Origin: Cryptomeria japonica
Taxonomy: Eukaryota; Streptophyta; Pinopsida; Cupressales; Cupressaceae
DNA: 64,000 bases
Assembly: GCF_030272615.1 (NCBI RefSeq)
Contig: NC_081405.1
Coordinates: 649,237,420 to 649,301,419 of the forward strand
Direction: 5' to 3'
Of the stretch, positions 1 to 11,196 are shown piece after piece; within the stretch, counting starts at the first letter, position 1, and every line of letters starts with the position of its first letter. The notes under the pieces were generated by a model that was given only the letters and a program-made list of their open reading frames with translations, ran no database searches and was not told where the DNA came from. Both the position numbers and the translations under genes were made by a program.

Positions 1-1654
1 TTCTATGTTATCTGCATAAAAATTTATTGAAAATCTTATGAGGAGATGCACTCTTATGTAGAGGATTAACTCCAATTTAGTTCACCCAACTATTGGTTCA
101 TTTTATTTTTCATGAAAGGGTATGCACGAGTCAACATTATAAAAAATATACAAAAAATAAAGAAAAGGCAAATCTATTAACCAATAGATATAATCCTTCT
201 AAGCCCACCAAAGCATCTAAAAGAGCATCTCTGAATTTGAATGCTATATTTAGTAGTGATGATTACCTCACCCCAATTAAATCATCTTCTACTTCTTTCA
301 GCACTCATCCCCCTCATAAGGAAATCTTGGTGATGAACAAATCTCTTTATGAATCTCTTCAAGAGATTTCTAATCCCACTTATGAGACTTTATCTTTTAC
401 TCATTCTAAAATCCCTTCTTCTAGGAATAAGGCTCTAATGAACTACAATTATCCCTCTCCTAAGATTTCTTGTGTGCAAGAAAATTATGATTTAGTGGCC
501 TATTCTTCTCGTATAAAATTCTCTCTTTCTAAAGAATTTTTAACATTCATCATCTTATACATGTTTTTAATCTCACTTATAGTTTAGAGCATTTAACATG
601 TCATATTCAAATACCTCATTCAATCTATCATGTCTTTATATAACATTAATTGCTATTATGTTGCTCATCATTATGTGACATTGGTAGCTCACTTACTGGG
701 GGCTCACTGTCATTCATGATGGTACAATTTCATGTGCAATCATACTTTTGGAAGCAACATAATATCCTATTTCTATATCTTCTCCCTATATATAAGAGGC
801 AAGAGTGATTTCAAAACATCTCTCCTTCTTAAGATTAAAATTTCCCCTTTGTGAAGTAGTGTCATTTATAAGGATTTCTTATTGATTGTAGAGGTGTATT
901 CATATTTTAATTCCTTCTCTCGTATTGGAACAAGTATCCCTAATGGGGATCTTAAGTTCATATCCTCAATTGGGACCTTCTGCTTGGTGTTGGAAGTCTT
1001 TCATCATTCATAATTTTTTTTTCTTCATTGAGTAGTATCTTTTATAATAAACCCTTCTATTTTGTGAAAGTGCATGTCCCTGATGAGGATCTCTTCCCTT
1101 GTTTTAGAAGAATGTTTCTATAAATAATTTCTCTTTGATGTCATTTCAATCCTCCATTCTTTTCCCAATTCGTTTATGGGGTTGCATTTTTGGATTATAT
1201 CTCTTGCATTTGTTTCCATTTAAATCTTTCATCTTGTATTAGAGAGCTCTCAAATCCTCACACTCTTTGTTGTGTTGGAGTTGAGGTTTAGTCCTCTTTC
1301 TTACCAAATGTTTCTCCATTAGTTTTTCATCTTGTATCAAATCTTCTTGGGAGCATTTGTCATCAATATTCTTTCACAATTCGATGTGGTAAACATGATA
1401 TCCTATTTCAACTCACTAAATTAGCAAGCTGAAACAGGACGGGCATATAGCTACCCTTGAATTTTCATCACCTTCATTATTAAGCATTTAGGTGATTTTA
1501 TCTATCATGTGGTTTTTTAGGGTGTGGTTCCTAACTGTGTACTATAGATACCGCTAAGGGGTTTTGTCCGACAACTTGTGGATATATCCTTTTTCATGAA
1601 TGTTTACTTTTCTTTACTTTAGCTTGCATATGCACGTAGTGTCACATGACGGCT
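1..1654 (+). other. 3' internal region of a plus-strand Ty3-gypsy element (partial)
   Basis: This stretch precedes a polypurine tract and an LTR start at 1670, so it is read as the 3' end of a plus-strand gypsy element whose body lies outside the window. Apart from one weak open frame (93-587) I see no domain. Around 690-720 there is a GGGGGCTCACTG segment that resembles a decayed second polypurine tract. Phrases such as CCCTAATGGGGATCTT and CCCTGATGAGGATCTC recur between 930 and 1100, suggesting short degenerate repeats. Nothing recognisable is present between 587 and 1654 beyond this. Confidence 0.5.
93..587 (+). CDS. hypothetical open frame, no recognised domain
   Basis: An open frame of about 160 codons runs to a TAG at 585-587. 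Its extreme 5' codon is TTG; the first ATG codons lie well inside, so the start is not established. The product is rich in Ser, Thr, Lys and Asn and ends in a hydrophobic stretch (residues about 147-164) that could be a membrane segment. I recognise no retroelement motif in it. It lies in the 3' part of a gypsy element, upstream of the polypurine tract, where plant elements sometimes carry extra genes. It may equally be a chance frame in AT-rich DNA. Confidence 0.2.
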   Translation: MVHFIFHERVCTSQHYKKYTKNKEKANLLTNRYNPSKPTKASKRASLNLNAIFSSDDYLTPIKSSSTSFSTHPPHKEILVMNKSLYESLQEISNPTYETLSFTHSKIPSSRNKALMNYNYPSPKISCVQENYDLVAYSSRIKFSLSKEFLTFIILYMFLISLIV

Positions 1655-1669
1655 AAAGTGGGGGCTAAA
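1655..1669 (+). other. polypurine tract of gypsy element 1
   Basis: AAAGTGGGGGCTAAA lies immediately before the LTR start TGTAGCATC at 1670. The same tract and LTR start occur in reverse complement at 14384-14403, which supports this as the plus-strand priming site of a gypsy family present twice. Confidence 0.75.
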
Positions 1670-2331
1670 TGTAGCATCGTAAATTGTACACCCTTTCTAG
1701 GGTGGTACAATTCAATGCTTAGTTTAGCACCCACCTTAGTGTGTTTGTATCTTGCATTATAATTTCCCTTTAAGCATTTAATTAATTAATTTAATTAAAT
1801 CTAAAGTCATATTTCATCACTCCCCACATCATAAAATTGGGGCATTTACCCTAAGTATGCCCCTTTTTATTTTATTCCTCTAATGAATCATTAAATCATA
1901 AACCCTAATTATGTCTTATTTTGACCTTTAAGGCTCGATTTTGCATATTAAAATATCTCAAAATCAATTGTAACTTTGGGATTCACTCTAATATCATCAT
2001 ATCTAATGGCCCTAAAAATTTGGTGAAAAGTTGGTCGAATCGTGTGCAAGTGCAACGCGGTCCTTGACATTTTTCTCGAAATTTCGGGAGCATAATCCTA
2101 TGATATTATAATGCTTAACCCCAATAAATTGGTAGGAAATTAAAATCCTAGGTTGACCTAAATATGAAATTAAGATCTAGGTTTTCATACATAAGAGCTC
2201 TCTTTCTTCATTTGAAGATCTAATGTAATCTAACTAAGATCTAAGAACAAGGAAATTTTGGCGAAGCAAGTAGAAGGAGCCTTCTATTTAGTGAAAGAGA
2301 AGCCTATGTGGAGTCTTCAACAACATTCAAC
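1670..2331 (+). repeat. 3' LTR of gypsy element 1, first part
   Basis: The LTR begins TGTAGCATCG directly after the polypurine tract. It is interrupted at 2331/2332 by a minus-strand copia-type element and resumes at 12290. The 5-bp target duplication TCAAC lies at 2327-2331 and 12285-12289. The sequence contains TTAATTAATTTAATTAA-type AT-rich tracts and no coding potential. Confidence 0.65.
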
Positions 2332-3405
2332 TAATGGACTTAAAAATGACTGAGAGGGGGGTTGCACCAGTGACACCAAAAACCAAACTACTTTAAACAC
2401 TAACCAGTAGATGAACTTAACAAAGCTTTTAAACACAGTGCATGTAATCCAGAAGATATAACAACATCCACAAAAAGTAAAGCATCCACCATAACACAAG
2501 TGTTTGTATGTTTAAAACACAAATAGGTAAAAACCATGGTGAGATGGAACTTACAAGTTAACTATCTGCAGTAATAGATAACTGACCGATTAAGGTCTAC
2601 AAACTCTTCTAGGAGTGAATCTTGTTAGGGATCCCAAAGCTTGATTAGCTTATACCCTGTTAAGAGTAGTACCTTTTTAGGAGTAACCTTGTTGGATGAT
2701 TTCAGAATCCAAACTAATGGATCATCCTGTTGAAGGATTTATACATTGAAGCTTGTTAGAGCTTACCCGGTTAGGGGATTTGATTATGTTGTAATGGCTA
2801 GAAAACAACAAGAATGGTTGATCTATTCTGAGTAGTACAATACTTGCTTGATCAGATCCTTCTAAGCATATTCAACACTTCTCTTCTGCATATTCTACAA
2901 CTTAACTTCTCACAACATAACACTTTCACTTATCATATATCACACATAACATAATTCACTGTGATGTCAATATATAGGCCTTATGATTTCATTTTGGCCT
3001 TAAGAAATCATAACACAAATTCCTAGGTGCAGTGTACCTGGATAAGTAGCCATAGATCATCACAAAAATTGCCGCCAAGCAGTCGGTGCTGGTAACTCAT
3101 CACAAAAATCAACAAATACCAGTTGGAACAATTAATATCGGTTTGAATAAAACATATGAATAGTTGTCCTTGAATCTCCGCTTGATCTCCATCTTGATCT
3201 TCATCATGATGCCAACTTAGTATAACCACAAGTTGTCTCTTATGCACATGCCTGTTAACACAGAGTATCAGTTAGAGATTAACCACTAAGTATACCGGTT
3301 GACAGTGTAAACAATTGAAGTTACACCGGTAGTCAAATATAATCATATGTGTGTGTGTAAGTGTTTCATCAATGACAACATATGATGAATCATCATCAAG
3401 CCAAT
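2332..3405 (-). repeat. 3' LTR of the pol-less copia-type element
   Basis: It aligns with 11197-12284 over its full length, with point changes and small indels. Its outer end reads TAATGGAC where the partner reads TGATGGAC, so the terminal TG is mutated. Its inner end near 3405 abuts the polypurine tract. It contains a short module, AAAAACCATGGTGAGATGG, that is the reverse complement of a module shared by all copia LTRs in this window. The open frame at 2317-2499 is only LTR sequence. Confidence 0.8.
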
Positions 3406-3565
3406 GATCTCCCCCTTTGGCATTGATGGCAACACTTAAATTTTTTTACAGTAATACTGTTAAGTGTGCATACACAAAAAATTTACACATATACTCATGC
3501 TCCCCCTTAATGCATACATTATACAAAATTCTAAAAAACACACATACATATTTCTACTCCCCCTT
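3406..3565 (-). other. cluster of three polypurine-tract copies
   Basis: On the minus strand GCCAAAGGGGGAGATCA adjoins the LTR (3407-3423). Further AAGGGGGAG-type copies lie near 3500 and 3556. Multiple polypurine tracts upstream of the 3' LTR are a known hallmark of Sireviruses. Confidence 0.7.
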
Positions 3566-3659
3566 TTACAACAATGCCAAATTGAAAAAGTAAAATATAT
3601 ACATATATATAGAAAATTCATATCAAAGTGTTCAGCATATACAACATTAACTGAAAAGT

Positions 3660-4235
3660 TCATTCATTAGCTAATCTCATAAAAATAGCATTGTAACTCT
3701 TCTTCATCTGTGATAAAGCATTTTCCCATGATTCCATTATGTTCTCAGTATACTCGAATGTAGACAACAACTGTGACTGGAATTCTTCTGTTGAGTCCAG
3801 TGTGTAGGTTTCACGGGTTGCAAGAATAGCTTTTGCATTGGAGTAGGCTCTTTGACGTATGTCTACTTGTGATGTGAGCAAACTTTCGAGGTCTTTAAGA
3901 GATCATAGTCTCTTTGCCTTCTCAGTATCATAGCTGTCCAGTCTGTTATGCAAATCATCTACAGACTTGTTAAAGGCATGTATGGAGTCCTAAAGTGGGA
4001 CATATGCCTTGCATATCCTTTCCATTTCTTTCTCTATTTCAGTTTGACTTTTTGAAATGTCAGAATAAAAGAAAGTAACATTGGAGGTAGAAGAAAGATA
4101 CTTTCCTCCTATTTCAAAAACTTTACTCAATAGAATTTTATTCTAAGATAGAGCCATTTTGCCACTATCAATATCCTTTGCCAGTTTTTCTCCATATTTC
4201 TTCTTGTGACTCTTTTCAACGTACAGTTGAGCAAC
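3660..4235 (-). pseudogene. C-terminal part of the envelope-position gene, cut off by an insert
   Basis: The minus strand reads as one protein tail with two internal stops. It is charged and helical, rich in Glu, Lys, Ser and Leu, like a coiled coil, and ends with LANE before a stop at about 3660. It continues the frame of the gene at 6848-9386: removing the 4241-6835 insert together with one ATCTT copy joins the two parts in frame, with a single TAA at the joint that a CAA-to-TAA change could explain. I do not recognise a family for this tail. The open frame at 3464-3670 on the other strand is a shadow. Confidence 0.6.
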
Positions 4236-4240
4236 ATCTT

Positions 4241-6835
4241 TGGTGCAGGAGCACCTGAGCACCTGAATGCTCAAATCCTAGCAGGTATAGCATTTTGTTG
4301 CAAATTAAGCATGTGTGTTTATTTTATGCTTCTAGTAGGTTTAATAGGTTTGTTTTGTGGTGTAATAAGGTTTGGAACTCATTGTTGTTTAAGAGTTTCC
4401 AAGATTTATGTTTTTTTGCTCAGTGGGCCAAAAACTGTCAATTTTGGATCCAAATGAGCATTTTTGAATTTTTGATGTTGTAAAGCCTTGAAAGGCATTG
4501 GAGAATGTTTATTTAGTGTTTCTAATTATTTTGAGTCATTGGTTTGAGTGCCAAGTCACTGAGAGTCAAAATGCAACTTTTTGAGCAACAAAAGTTGTCA
4601 AAAGTTGTAAAAAAGTGCAAAAAAAAGTGATTTTTGGTGGTTTTGGTTAGTTCCAGCCTATACCTATCTGTACAAAGCCTTCAATAAGTTGTCACATGTA
4701 TAAAAACCATGTTCCCATCATTTTATGTGTGGTTCATGTTGGAAAAGTAAAAGAAATACTTGTTTTACTCTTGTTTTTTTGTGAGTTTTAACTAGTTTCC
4801 TGCACTTTTGAGAGTACAGTCCGTACCATGGCTTCATGAGTCCATACTACTCCTGTTTTTAATTAGTGTGATCTCCTTGAATGTTTGAGTAGTGATTTGG
4901 AACAAGTTTTGTTTGAAGTGCTCTTGAGAAAGGCACTGTTTTGTGGTTCCAATGGAAGGTCTTTCATGGTCCAACTAGTTCTTTCAAAGTCTATTCATCC
5001 ATGGCTTTGAGGAAATTTGTTGGACCCTCTGTACATACTGTATCATACATCTATTTTCCTTTTCTAGCAATGCACAAGTGTTTGTAAACCCATGGCAAGT
5101 ATGTGAAGTGATCAACTTGGCTTGGGTATTCTTAAAGTTGTTTGAATGGTACTTTGTTGTTCATAGCACTGTACTTTGAAATGTTGAAGAAGAATTAAGT
5201 TGGAAAGAGTTATTATTGCATTTACCATCCTTGTCTCTCTCATGACTTGGTTGGATGCATGAAGCAAAGGTGTAATCAAACTGTAAGACAGTGTGTCACT
5301 GTTTCATTATTAAAACCTCATTGCCAACCTCCCTAAAGGACAATATGGAATGATGGATTCCTTTTTTTTATGCATCATGGGAATGTATTTAACAGTGTTT
5401 TCAATCTTAAGAAGACAAGGTACACAATTTGGTTGTAAAGGACCTAAATAAGGATCCTAGGAAAGTGTATTCCTTTGTCACAGTCTTGTAATGCTGTCAT
5501 GCTTTGTGGCATCTTTTAAGTGTTCAAACTTATAAGATCTTTGGAGAGGAATATGCATTGTTTTACCTTGCCATTAACACCTTTTTTCAGGCCAGGGACA
5601 GAGTGAAGAAATACATCAAAACAAATAAAGGGAGTTGTAACAGTTTTAATACTGTCAAAGTGCAGTGATGGCGGGTGTATGAGCAACAGTCATAAGAAAT
5701 CCTTTCCTATTTGTTTTGTAGGGTGTTACAACTTCTATCAAGTCATTTTTTCATTTGTATTTGATAAAATTTCATTGTATTTGGTTCACCAATGTTCAAA
5801 AATGTATGCAAACCTTAAAAAAATTGCTGTCTCAGTCCTCTAGACTATTATTTCTATGTAAAAGCAGCAATATGGCATTTGTTTGATATAATGACAGTAC
5901 TCCAAGATGAGGTTTGAATCATTGGGAGTGTTTGGTATATGTCATAGAAAGGTTTGAAGCATCTAAATTGGGTCTAGTATCATGGAGAAGACCTCTAAAT
6001 TGCAAACCCTCACTAAAACCCTCAAAAACCCTTGAAAAGTGCCTATTTTGTGGGACAGTCCTCAAACAGTCCGTACAATACTTTCCATAGAAAAAATCCT
6101 TGAGATTTCATCATCAATTGACCACATCTCCAAGGGTTTTCCATGAAGTTTAGCAGATTGAGCAGGGTGAACAATTTTCACTAAAAACTAGGGCTAATCC
6201 TAGTAGCCTTTTTGGAGCAAATTTGACCATTTCATGAAATCGGTAAGGAGGGAGAAGCAATTGATTAATTCAAATCATCAAAATTGATGAGTTAAGACCT
6301 AAGACACCCTACTACAAGCTCTATAGCATTTCATTAAGTCATTTGATCAAGATGACCCTTTGAACCTAGAAGTTGCCTTGAGTAGAACAATGCTCTTTTC
6401 ATCCAACTTGGATATTTTCACTTTTGAAAAGGTGAGGAATAGTCATTTGACTTTGCAAACCTGTCCAGATGCTCATCCAACATTTTAATATGATTGAAAT
6501 CCTTAAAAGGTGTAGACAAGATTAGGTAAACCATGGTTCTCCAACAGTTGCCCATTCCTGGAAGAGAGGAGATTCAGCCAGTTGGACAACCAAACTTGTT
6601 CATTTTTAGTGACACACAAGACGACCTCATTTCAGATTTGAATGCCTTAGCATGGAAGGTAAGGAGGAGTGATGTACAATACAATAGGGTGCAAGCAGTG
6701 TTGAATAGAGAGGAGGAGATAGGAGAAAGGTTTAGAAGAATCCCATTTGTGCCTAGGGATTGATTTGGGAAGCACATCGAGAACAAAGCCCACCAACCTC
6801 AAAAGAAGACCAACTTCTATTCTGCCTCCTCATCA
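4241..6835 (+). mobile_element. TG...CA insert flanked by ATCTT (probable solo LTR or small LTR element)
   Basis: The insert starts TGGTGCAGGAGCACC and ends CCTCCTCATCA. It is flanked by identical 5-bp repeats, ATCTT at 4236-4240 and 6836-6840, and taking it out restores the host reading frame. It has no recognisable protein domain except a short open frame at 6533-6763. Runs such as AAAGTTGTCAAAAGTTGT occur near 4590. A second insert with nearly the same two ends lies at 24602-26024. The TG...CA ends and 5-bp duplication point to an LTR element; no internal direct repeat is visible, so a solo LTR is the simplest reading. Confidence 0.65.
6533..6763 (+). CDS. short open frame near the 3' end of the insert
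   Basis: A 76-codon frame begins with an ATG in a fair context (AAACCATGG) and ends at a TGA. It begins MVLQQLPIPG and continues with acidic and basic residues, without cysteines. In style it resembles the N terminus of a retrotransposon Gag, but I cannot match it to a family. If it is a Gag start, the insert would be a truncated element rather than a solo LTR. I found no convincing primer-binding site upstream. Confidence 0.25.
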   Translation: MVLQQLPIPGREEIQPVGQPNLFIFSDTQDDLISDLNALAWKVRRSDVQYNRVQAVLNREEEIGERFRRIPFVPRD

Positions 6836-6847
6836 ATCTTCTAGTTA

Positions 6848-9386
6848 CTTGATTTGATCAGATGCATCTGTAGCTAACTGACAAAGTTTGCTAATAGGTA
6901 TAGATAGATGTACTATATATGTTTCTGATAGTATACCAGATAAAATATCTACTGCAGTCTGAATTGTCTCTTCTTCAACCTTTTTCTCTTTTAGTCTCTT
7001 CCTATGCACTCTAGATTGCATGACACTTGAAATCTTCATCATTTCTGATGCGCTCAAATTGTTCATTTCAATAGATCCTGAAATACTTAGAGAATCATCA
7101 TCATCCTCATCAAGTTGCTTCTGCTTTGCTGGTTCAGAGGATACAACCTTAATGTTTGCTTTCTCTGTATTCTTCTCTATTTCCTTTTTAGAGGACTGTG
7201 TGACAACATTTTTAGTAGGCTCCTTCTGAATTACTTGAATGACTGGTGGAGATTGGGGTTTCTCCAATTGTTCTATTGTCGGTGGATTGTTCGCTTTTTG
7301 TTGAGTTTCTAGTTGTTCAACTAAGGTAACCTGTGCATTAGCATTTGCCAAAGGATACATATATGGTGTAGTGTTATCTCCAGATAGGTAAACTATGCTC
7401 TGAACATCATCAACAACATGAATAATGGAATCATCCTTTTTCTTGAGAGGATAGACCTCATTAGGTTGAATAATCTCCTCTTCATCCATTTCCATTCTAT
7501 TAACATCATCAGCTATCTCTTCTTTATCCTTACTCTTAGAAGAATGGATGAGTTCTTCCATCTTTTTGATTCCACAGGCTATCTGATGTGTCTCAGTTTT
7601 AATAATTGCCCTTTGTCCATTAAGAAGCTTCAATCTTCTTGTTTTAAAGGAAAAATGTGCTTTGTACTGATCAACTAAAGCACTAATTCCATCTGTAGAT
7701 AAATTGGGAAAATATTGTACAAATATTTCATCAATAATTTTTTTTTTTGAATTTTATAGCTTCCTCCCATTTATCTAAAAGAATATTATACAAAGAGATT
7801 GAAATAATCTTTTCCAGTTCATGTGGAAATCTACTATAATGACACAAATGAGTGATTACCTATTGACTCACTTGTTCTTTATCATCTTTAGTGAAGGAAT
7901 CAAAATATTCTTTGACATTGTCAAACCTATTCCTCCCTAGTGTCTTCATTGTTCATCAGTTTGTAAGGAGCTATATCAATAGGTGTAGTTTCCTTTGGCA
8001 CTACCTTTACCTTCTTGGATATTCTTCCAGTTGTTTTTACCTTCTTTGGTTCTTCATCAGAATCTACTCCCTCAGACTTTGGTTGCAAACTTAATTTTCT
8101 ACCTCTCTTCTTTGTCTCCTTCTTAATATATACTTTGGGTTCCAGTTCCTTTTTGGTTAGGACACTCCTGGTAACCCAAGTACTCTTTGTTGTTGGAGAT
8201 GCTTCATCACACTTTTTATTCTTTCCTCTTGCACTTTTCACAGGTGCAGTACTAGTTTGTGCAGGTGCATCTTGGACTGCCACAATGTCCAATTTTGCCT
8301 TCTTTTTGTCTTTAGGTGATGCTTGTAGGGTATTAGCATAACCAACCAGTAGATCATAGTTCACCTCATAACTCATGTCTTCCATTTCTTCCTCTCTTGG
8401 CTCAATTGCTTGCATTAGGCAAAAATTAGTGGTAACAATGAATATTATATCTTTCTTAAAGTGTTTTACCACTTCTTCTGGTAGTCTCATTCTCATACTC
8501 ATTTTCTTTTGGAACTTGTTAAAGTACTTATTCATGGCAGCAGGGAAAGTATTCTTTACAACCTTGATGTTGTTCTTAATTTGTGTGGAGACTGGTGAGT
8601 CCTTTGACCACTCAATGTCTCCAATCCCCGATAGAAAGTTCTGAAAGTAAAAGAATAGATCAACTAATAGCTGACCAAACTTGAATTTCAAACTAATATC
8701 CTTCTTGATAGATTGCATATTCAAAAACATTTGTCTCCTAATAGCTTCATAGAGATCATAATTTGTGTTATCCACAATCATTGTATGAGCTGTATGAACT
8801 GTTGTCGAAGGAATACTGTTAAGTCTACTGGAGTAAAATACTCGGTATCCTATCACCATTATTGCCAGTTTTAATGCAGGGTCTTTAATATCATTAATGG
8901 AAAAAGCATGCCCATCAGATGTAGAACCGGTTAAATTGAAGACAATATCCTTTGAAATTTTTTCTTAGCTTAGGTACTTCACCAGTTGAGAAATAGCTAG
9001 TCATAGCCTGAATTGCTTCCTTAGTTATTGTGAAAGTTCTCTCTAAATACATATTCTCTCCATGAACTCAAAAAATTTCTTATATGCTCATCCTTGAAAT
9101 CTTCAAGAAAGTAAGCGGTATTATGAAAACCTTTTTCAAAAACCATAGCATACTTTGTCTTAATCTTACCGTTCTCATCACAGAGTGATTTCAACTATGT
9201 GTAAATTCATAGAGACCCTAAGTCTTCTAGCTTGTAGTCAATATAACTAAAAAAATCACCTTTGACCAAAACACCACTCGAAACTTCTGATAATGCATTA
9301 TATGTCACAATCTGTTCTACCACTGCAGTTTCCATAGGCTCATAAGTAATCATTAACCTCTCTATAGACTTTGAAGTTGATGCCAT
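6848..9386 (-). pseudogene. envelope-position gene of the pol-less element (N-terminal and middle parts)
   Basis: The frame starts at ATG 9384-9386 (MASTSKS) and runs with several frameshifts and stops through open segments at 7927-8859 and 6848-7633. The first 300 residues look globular, with segments such as YFSTGEVPKLR and VIGYRVFYSSRL. This style recalls the 'putative plant transposon protein' domains carried by plant retroelements, but I cannot assign it firmly. The middle is a Lys/Glu/Ser/Thr-rich low-complexity stretch. The 262-residue segment that follows is acidic and ends in SDQIK before a stop. Its place between gag and the 3' LTR is that of the envelope-like gene of Sireviruses, but I see no clear signal peptide or membrane anchor. 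Plus-strand frames here are shadows. Confidence 0.55.
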
Positions 9387-9838
9387 TCTAGATGAACAAG
9401 ATTCAAAGTGGTATGTTTAAATAAATACATTGTTTTGCACATGTTGCCCTGTTTACCGGTTGAAATGCCCAAGTGCACACCAGTTCGACCTTCTGCAACC
9501 TTCAATTTAGCTAAATTTGACAAATCACGAAACAATTCGAAAATTTATAGAAAAACATCTTTCTTAGCTCTGCAAGCGCTTCAAATTTCTTTCTCAAATG
9601 TGTTAGGGTAAAAATGACAAAGTAAAACTTGCTTTTATCCTTTTTACCTACTACATTAAATGCTCGCCAGTTTAGGGTTACAAACCCTAATTTTACCACT
9701 CAAGTGGAAAACTGGTTGATAACATGTTGACAAAAGGTTACCAAAATTTCATGTTTCAAAATTCTTTTCCCGCTCATTTTTCTCAAGGGGTCCGGAGGTA
9801 TTTTAACTGTTAAGCTACCCTTAGCCATATAAAAAGGC
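9387..9838 (-). promoter_or_regulatory. spacer between the two genes with a TATA-like box
   Basis: About 450 bp without a gene separate the gag-like stop from the second ATG. On the minus strand CTTTTTATATGGCTAAGG sits at about 9822-9839, right behind the gag-like stop. Two telo-box-like AACCCTAA/TTAGGGTT words follow near 9675-9693. This layout could be an internal promoter and leader for the downstream gene, as proposed for other elements with a third gene. The reading is inference from motifs only. Confidence 0.3.
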
Positions 9839-11134
9839 TTAAGTTACCGGTGCAGGGTTCTCTTCACTGGGTGAAGGGACAATTTCTTGTCCAAGTGAGT
9901 CATCACTTTTTTTCTTCCAAATACAATTCATTTTCTCTCTGGTTTCTTCAATATTAACTTTCTGCTTTCCCTTTTGATCTTTAGAAGAGTTGATCGGTTT
10001 GCTATTTCTAGATCTACAAAATTTTGCTAGGTGCCCCGATTTGTTACAGTGATAACAAGACATACCAGATGATCTCCAAGGTCTTGCATTTCCTCTTCAT
10101 GTTCTTCTTCTGCAGTTCATAGCTACATGACCAAAGCTATTATATATGGTGCAAATAACATTTGTTGCCGTTTTCATCTCAAATGGACTAAACTGGTTTT
10201 CGTAGGGTTTTTGTCAATTCAGGTTTACACGGTTGTCAAAATTCCTCATCCGGTCACCATTTGGTCTTGGATGCATGTGTGGTATAGGATTGTTTGCTCC
10301 ATATCTACACTCAACAGATCTATGTCCATACATTCCACATGTGAAGAAATGACCTTCAAATTTCTTGGACACATACCTAGCATTAGTAATGTAAATTGCA
10401 TTTTTGTTAGGTTTGTCTCTACAAACATTTCCCATTTGACTAGGTTTATGGCAAACAAAACAAACAGGTTTAAAGACCTTCTTACCGATAGGCTTGTTGA
10501 TCTTAGGAGGAAATTTGTTCTTAAGATTGTTTCTCTTTGTATCAGAGGATTCACCTTTTTCAGTTGTGTGAAAACCAAGTCTAGAGATATCACCCTTCAT
10601 TCTTTGTGATTGAATTTGTTCTTCCAACATGGTAGAACTCTTGATGAACTTCTCCAATTTCTCATTGGCTTCACTAAGCTATTTTGTGAGATCTTCATTA
10701 TGCTTTGACAGGTTCTCTTTCAGAGATGATGCAAGTTCAAGATCTAGCTGCAAGTTCTCCTTTTCTTCTCTTTCAGCAATCAAATGCTCATGCATAGTGG
10801 CATTTTCCCTCTTGATCTTGACAATATCTTGATCTCTTTCTTTGATAAGATTTTCAGCAGCTCTTCTAGCTTCTAGTTCCTGACTCATGTGGATAGTAAG
10901 ACCTTCTAGCTCACTCCTCAGATTCAGTTTCTCACCGTTTAACTTTTCAACTTCCTTTGCTAAAGCATCAATATTGGCTTCATTTGAAGAACTATTATTA
11001 GATATCTCTAATAGTTGTCTGGTTAGCTCTCTTCTTTTGACTTGAGAAGCTTTTAGTTTGACCCTTAGGTTTTCAAGCTCATTTCTATTGGCTTCTAGTT
11101 CTCTAGCCATCTCAATGTAGCTCATCTCCCCCAT
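9839..11134 (-). pseudogene. gag-like gene: long coiled coil plus three or four zinc knuckles
   Basis: The chosen start is ATG 11132-11134 (MGEMSYIEM), the first good ATG about 50 bp after the primer site; the open frame upstream is LTR read-through. Residues 1-150 form a long Glu/Leu/Lys/Arg-rich coiled coil. After a stop at 10679 the same style continues, followed by cysteine motifs: a decayed one (CFVCHKPSQMGNVC, His lost), CGMYGHRSVEC, a third near 10100-10140 (GHVAMNC) and an intact CYHCNKSGHLAKFC near 10020-10063. This is a nucleocapsid-type RNA-binding module, but the usual copia Gag N-terminal domain is missing. At least two stops and a frameshift are present. Its role would be RNA packaging and particle assembly. 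Confidence 0.65.
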
Positions 11135-11182
11135 GGTGTTTTCAAGGCTCCCTTCTAAGCGATTAGGCTTCAAAGAAGTTAG

Positions 11183-11194
11183 GCTTTGATACCA
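11183..11194 (-). other. primer-binding site, initiator tRNA-Met type
   Basis: The minus strand reads TGGTATCAAAGC two bases after the 5' LTR. This matches the TGGTATCAGAGC primer site usual in plant copia elements with one change, and it fixes the element's orientation. Confidence 0.85.
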
Positions 11195-11196
11195 AT

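Noticed and set aside
8015-8644. Plus-strand open frames opposite the envelope-position gene, with hydrophobic stretches
   Set aside because: They are reverse-strand shadows of a Lys/Glu-rich coding region; the minus strand fits the element's order.
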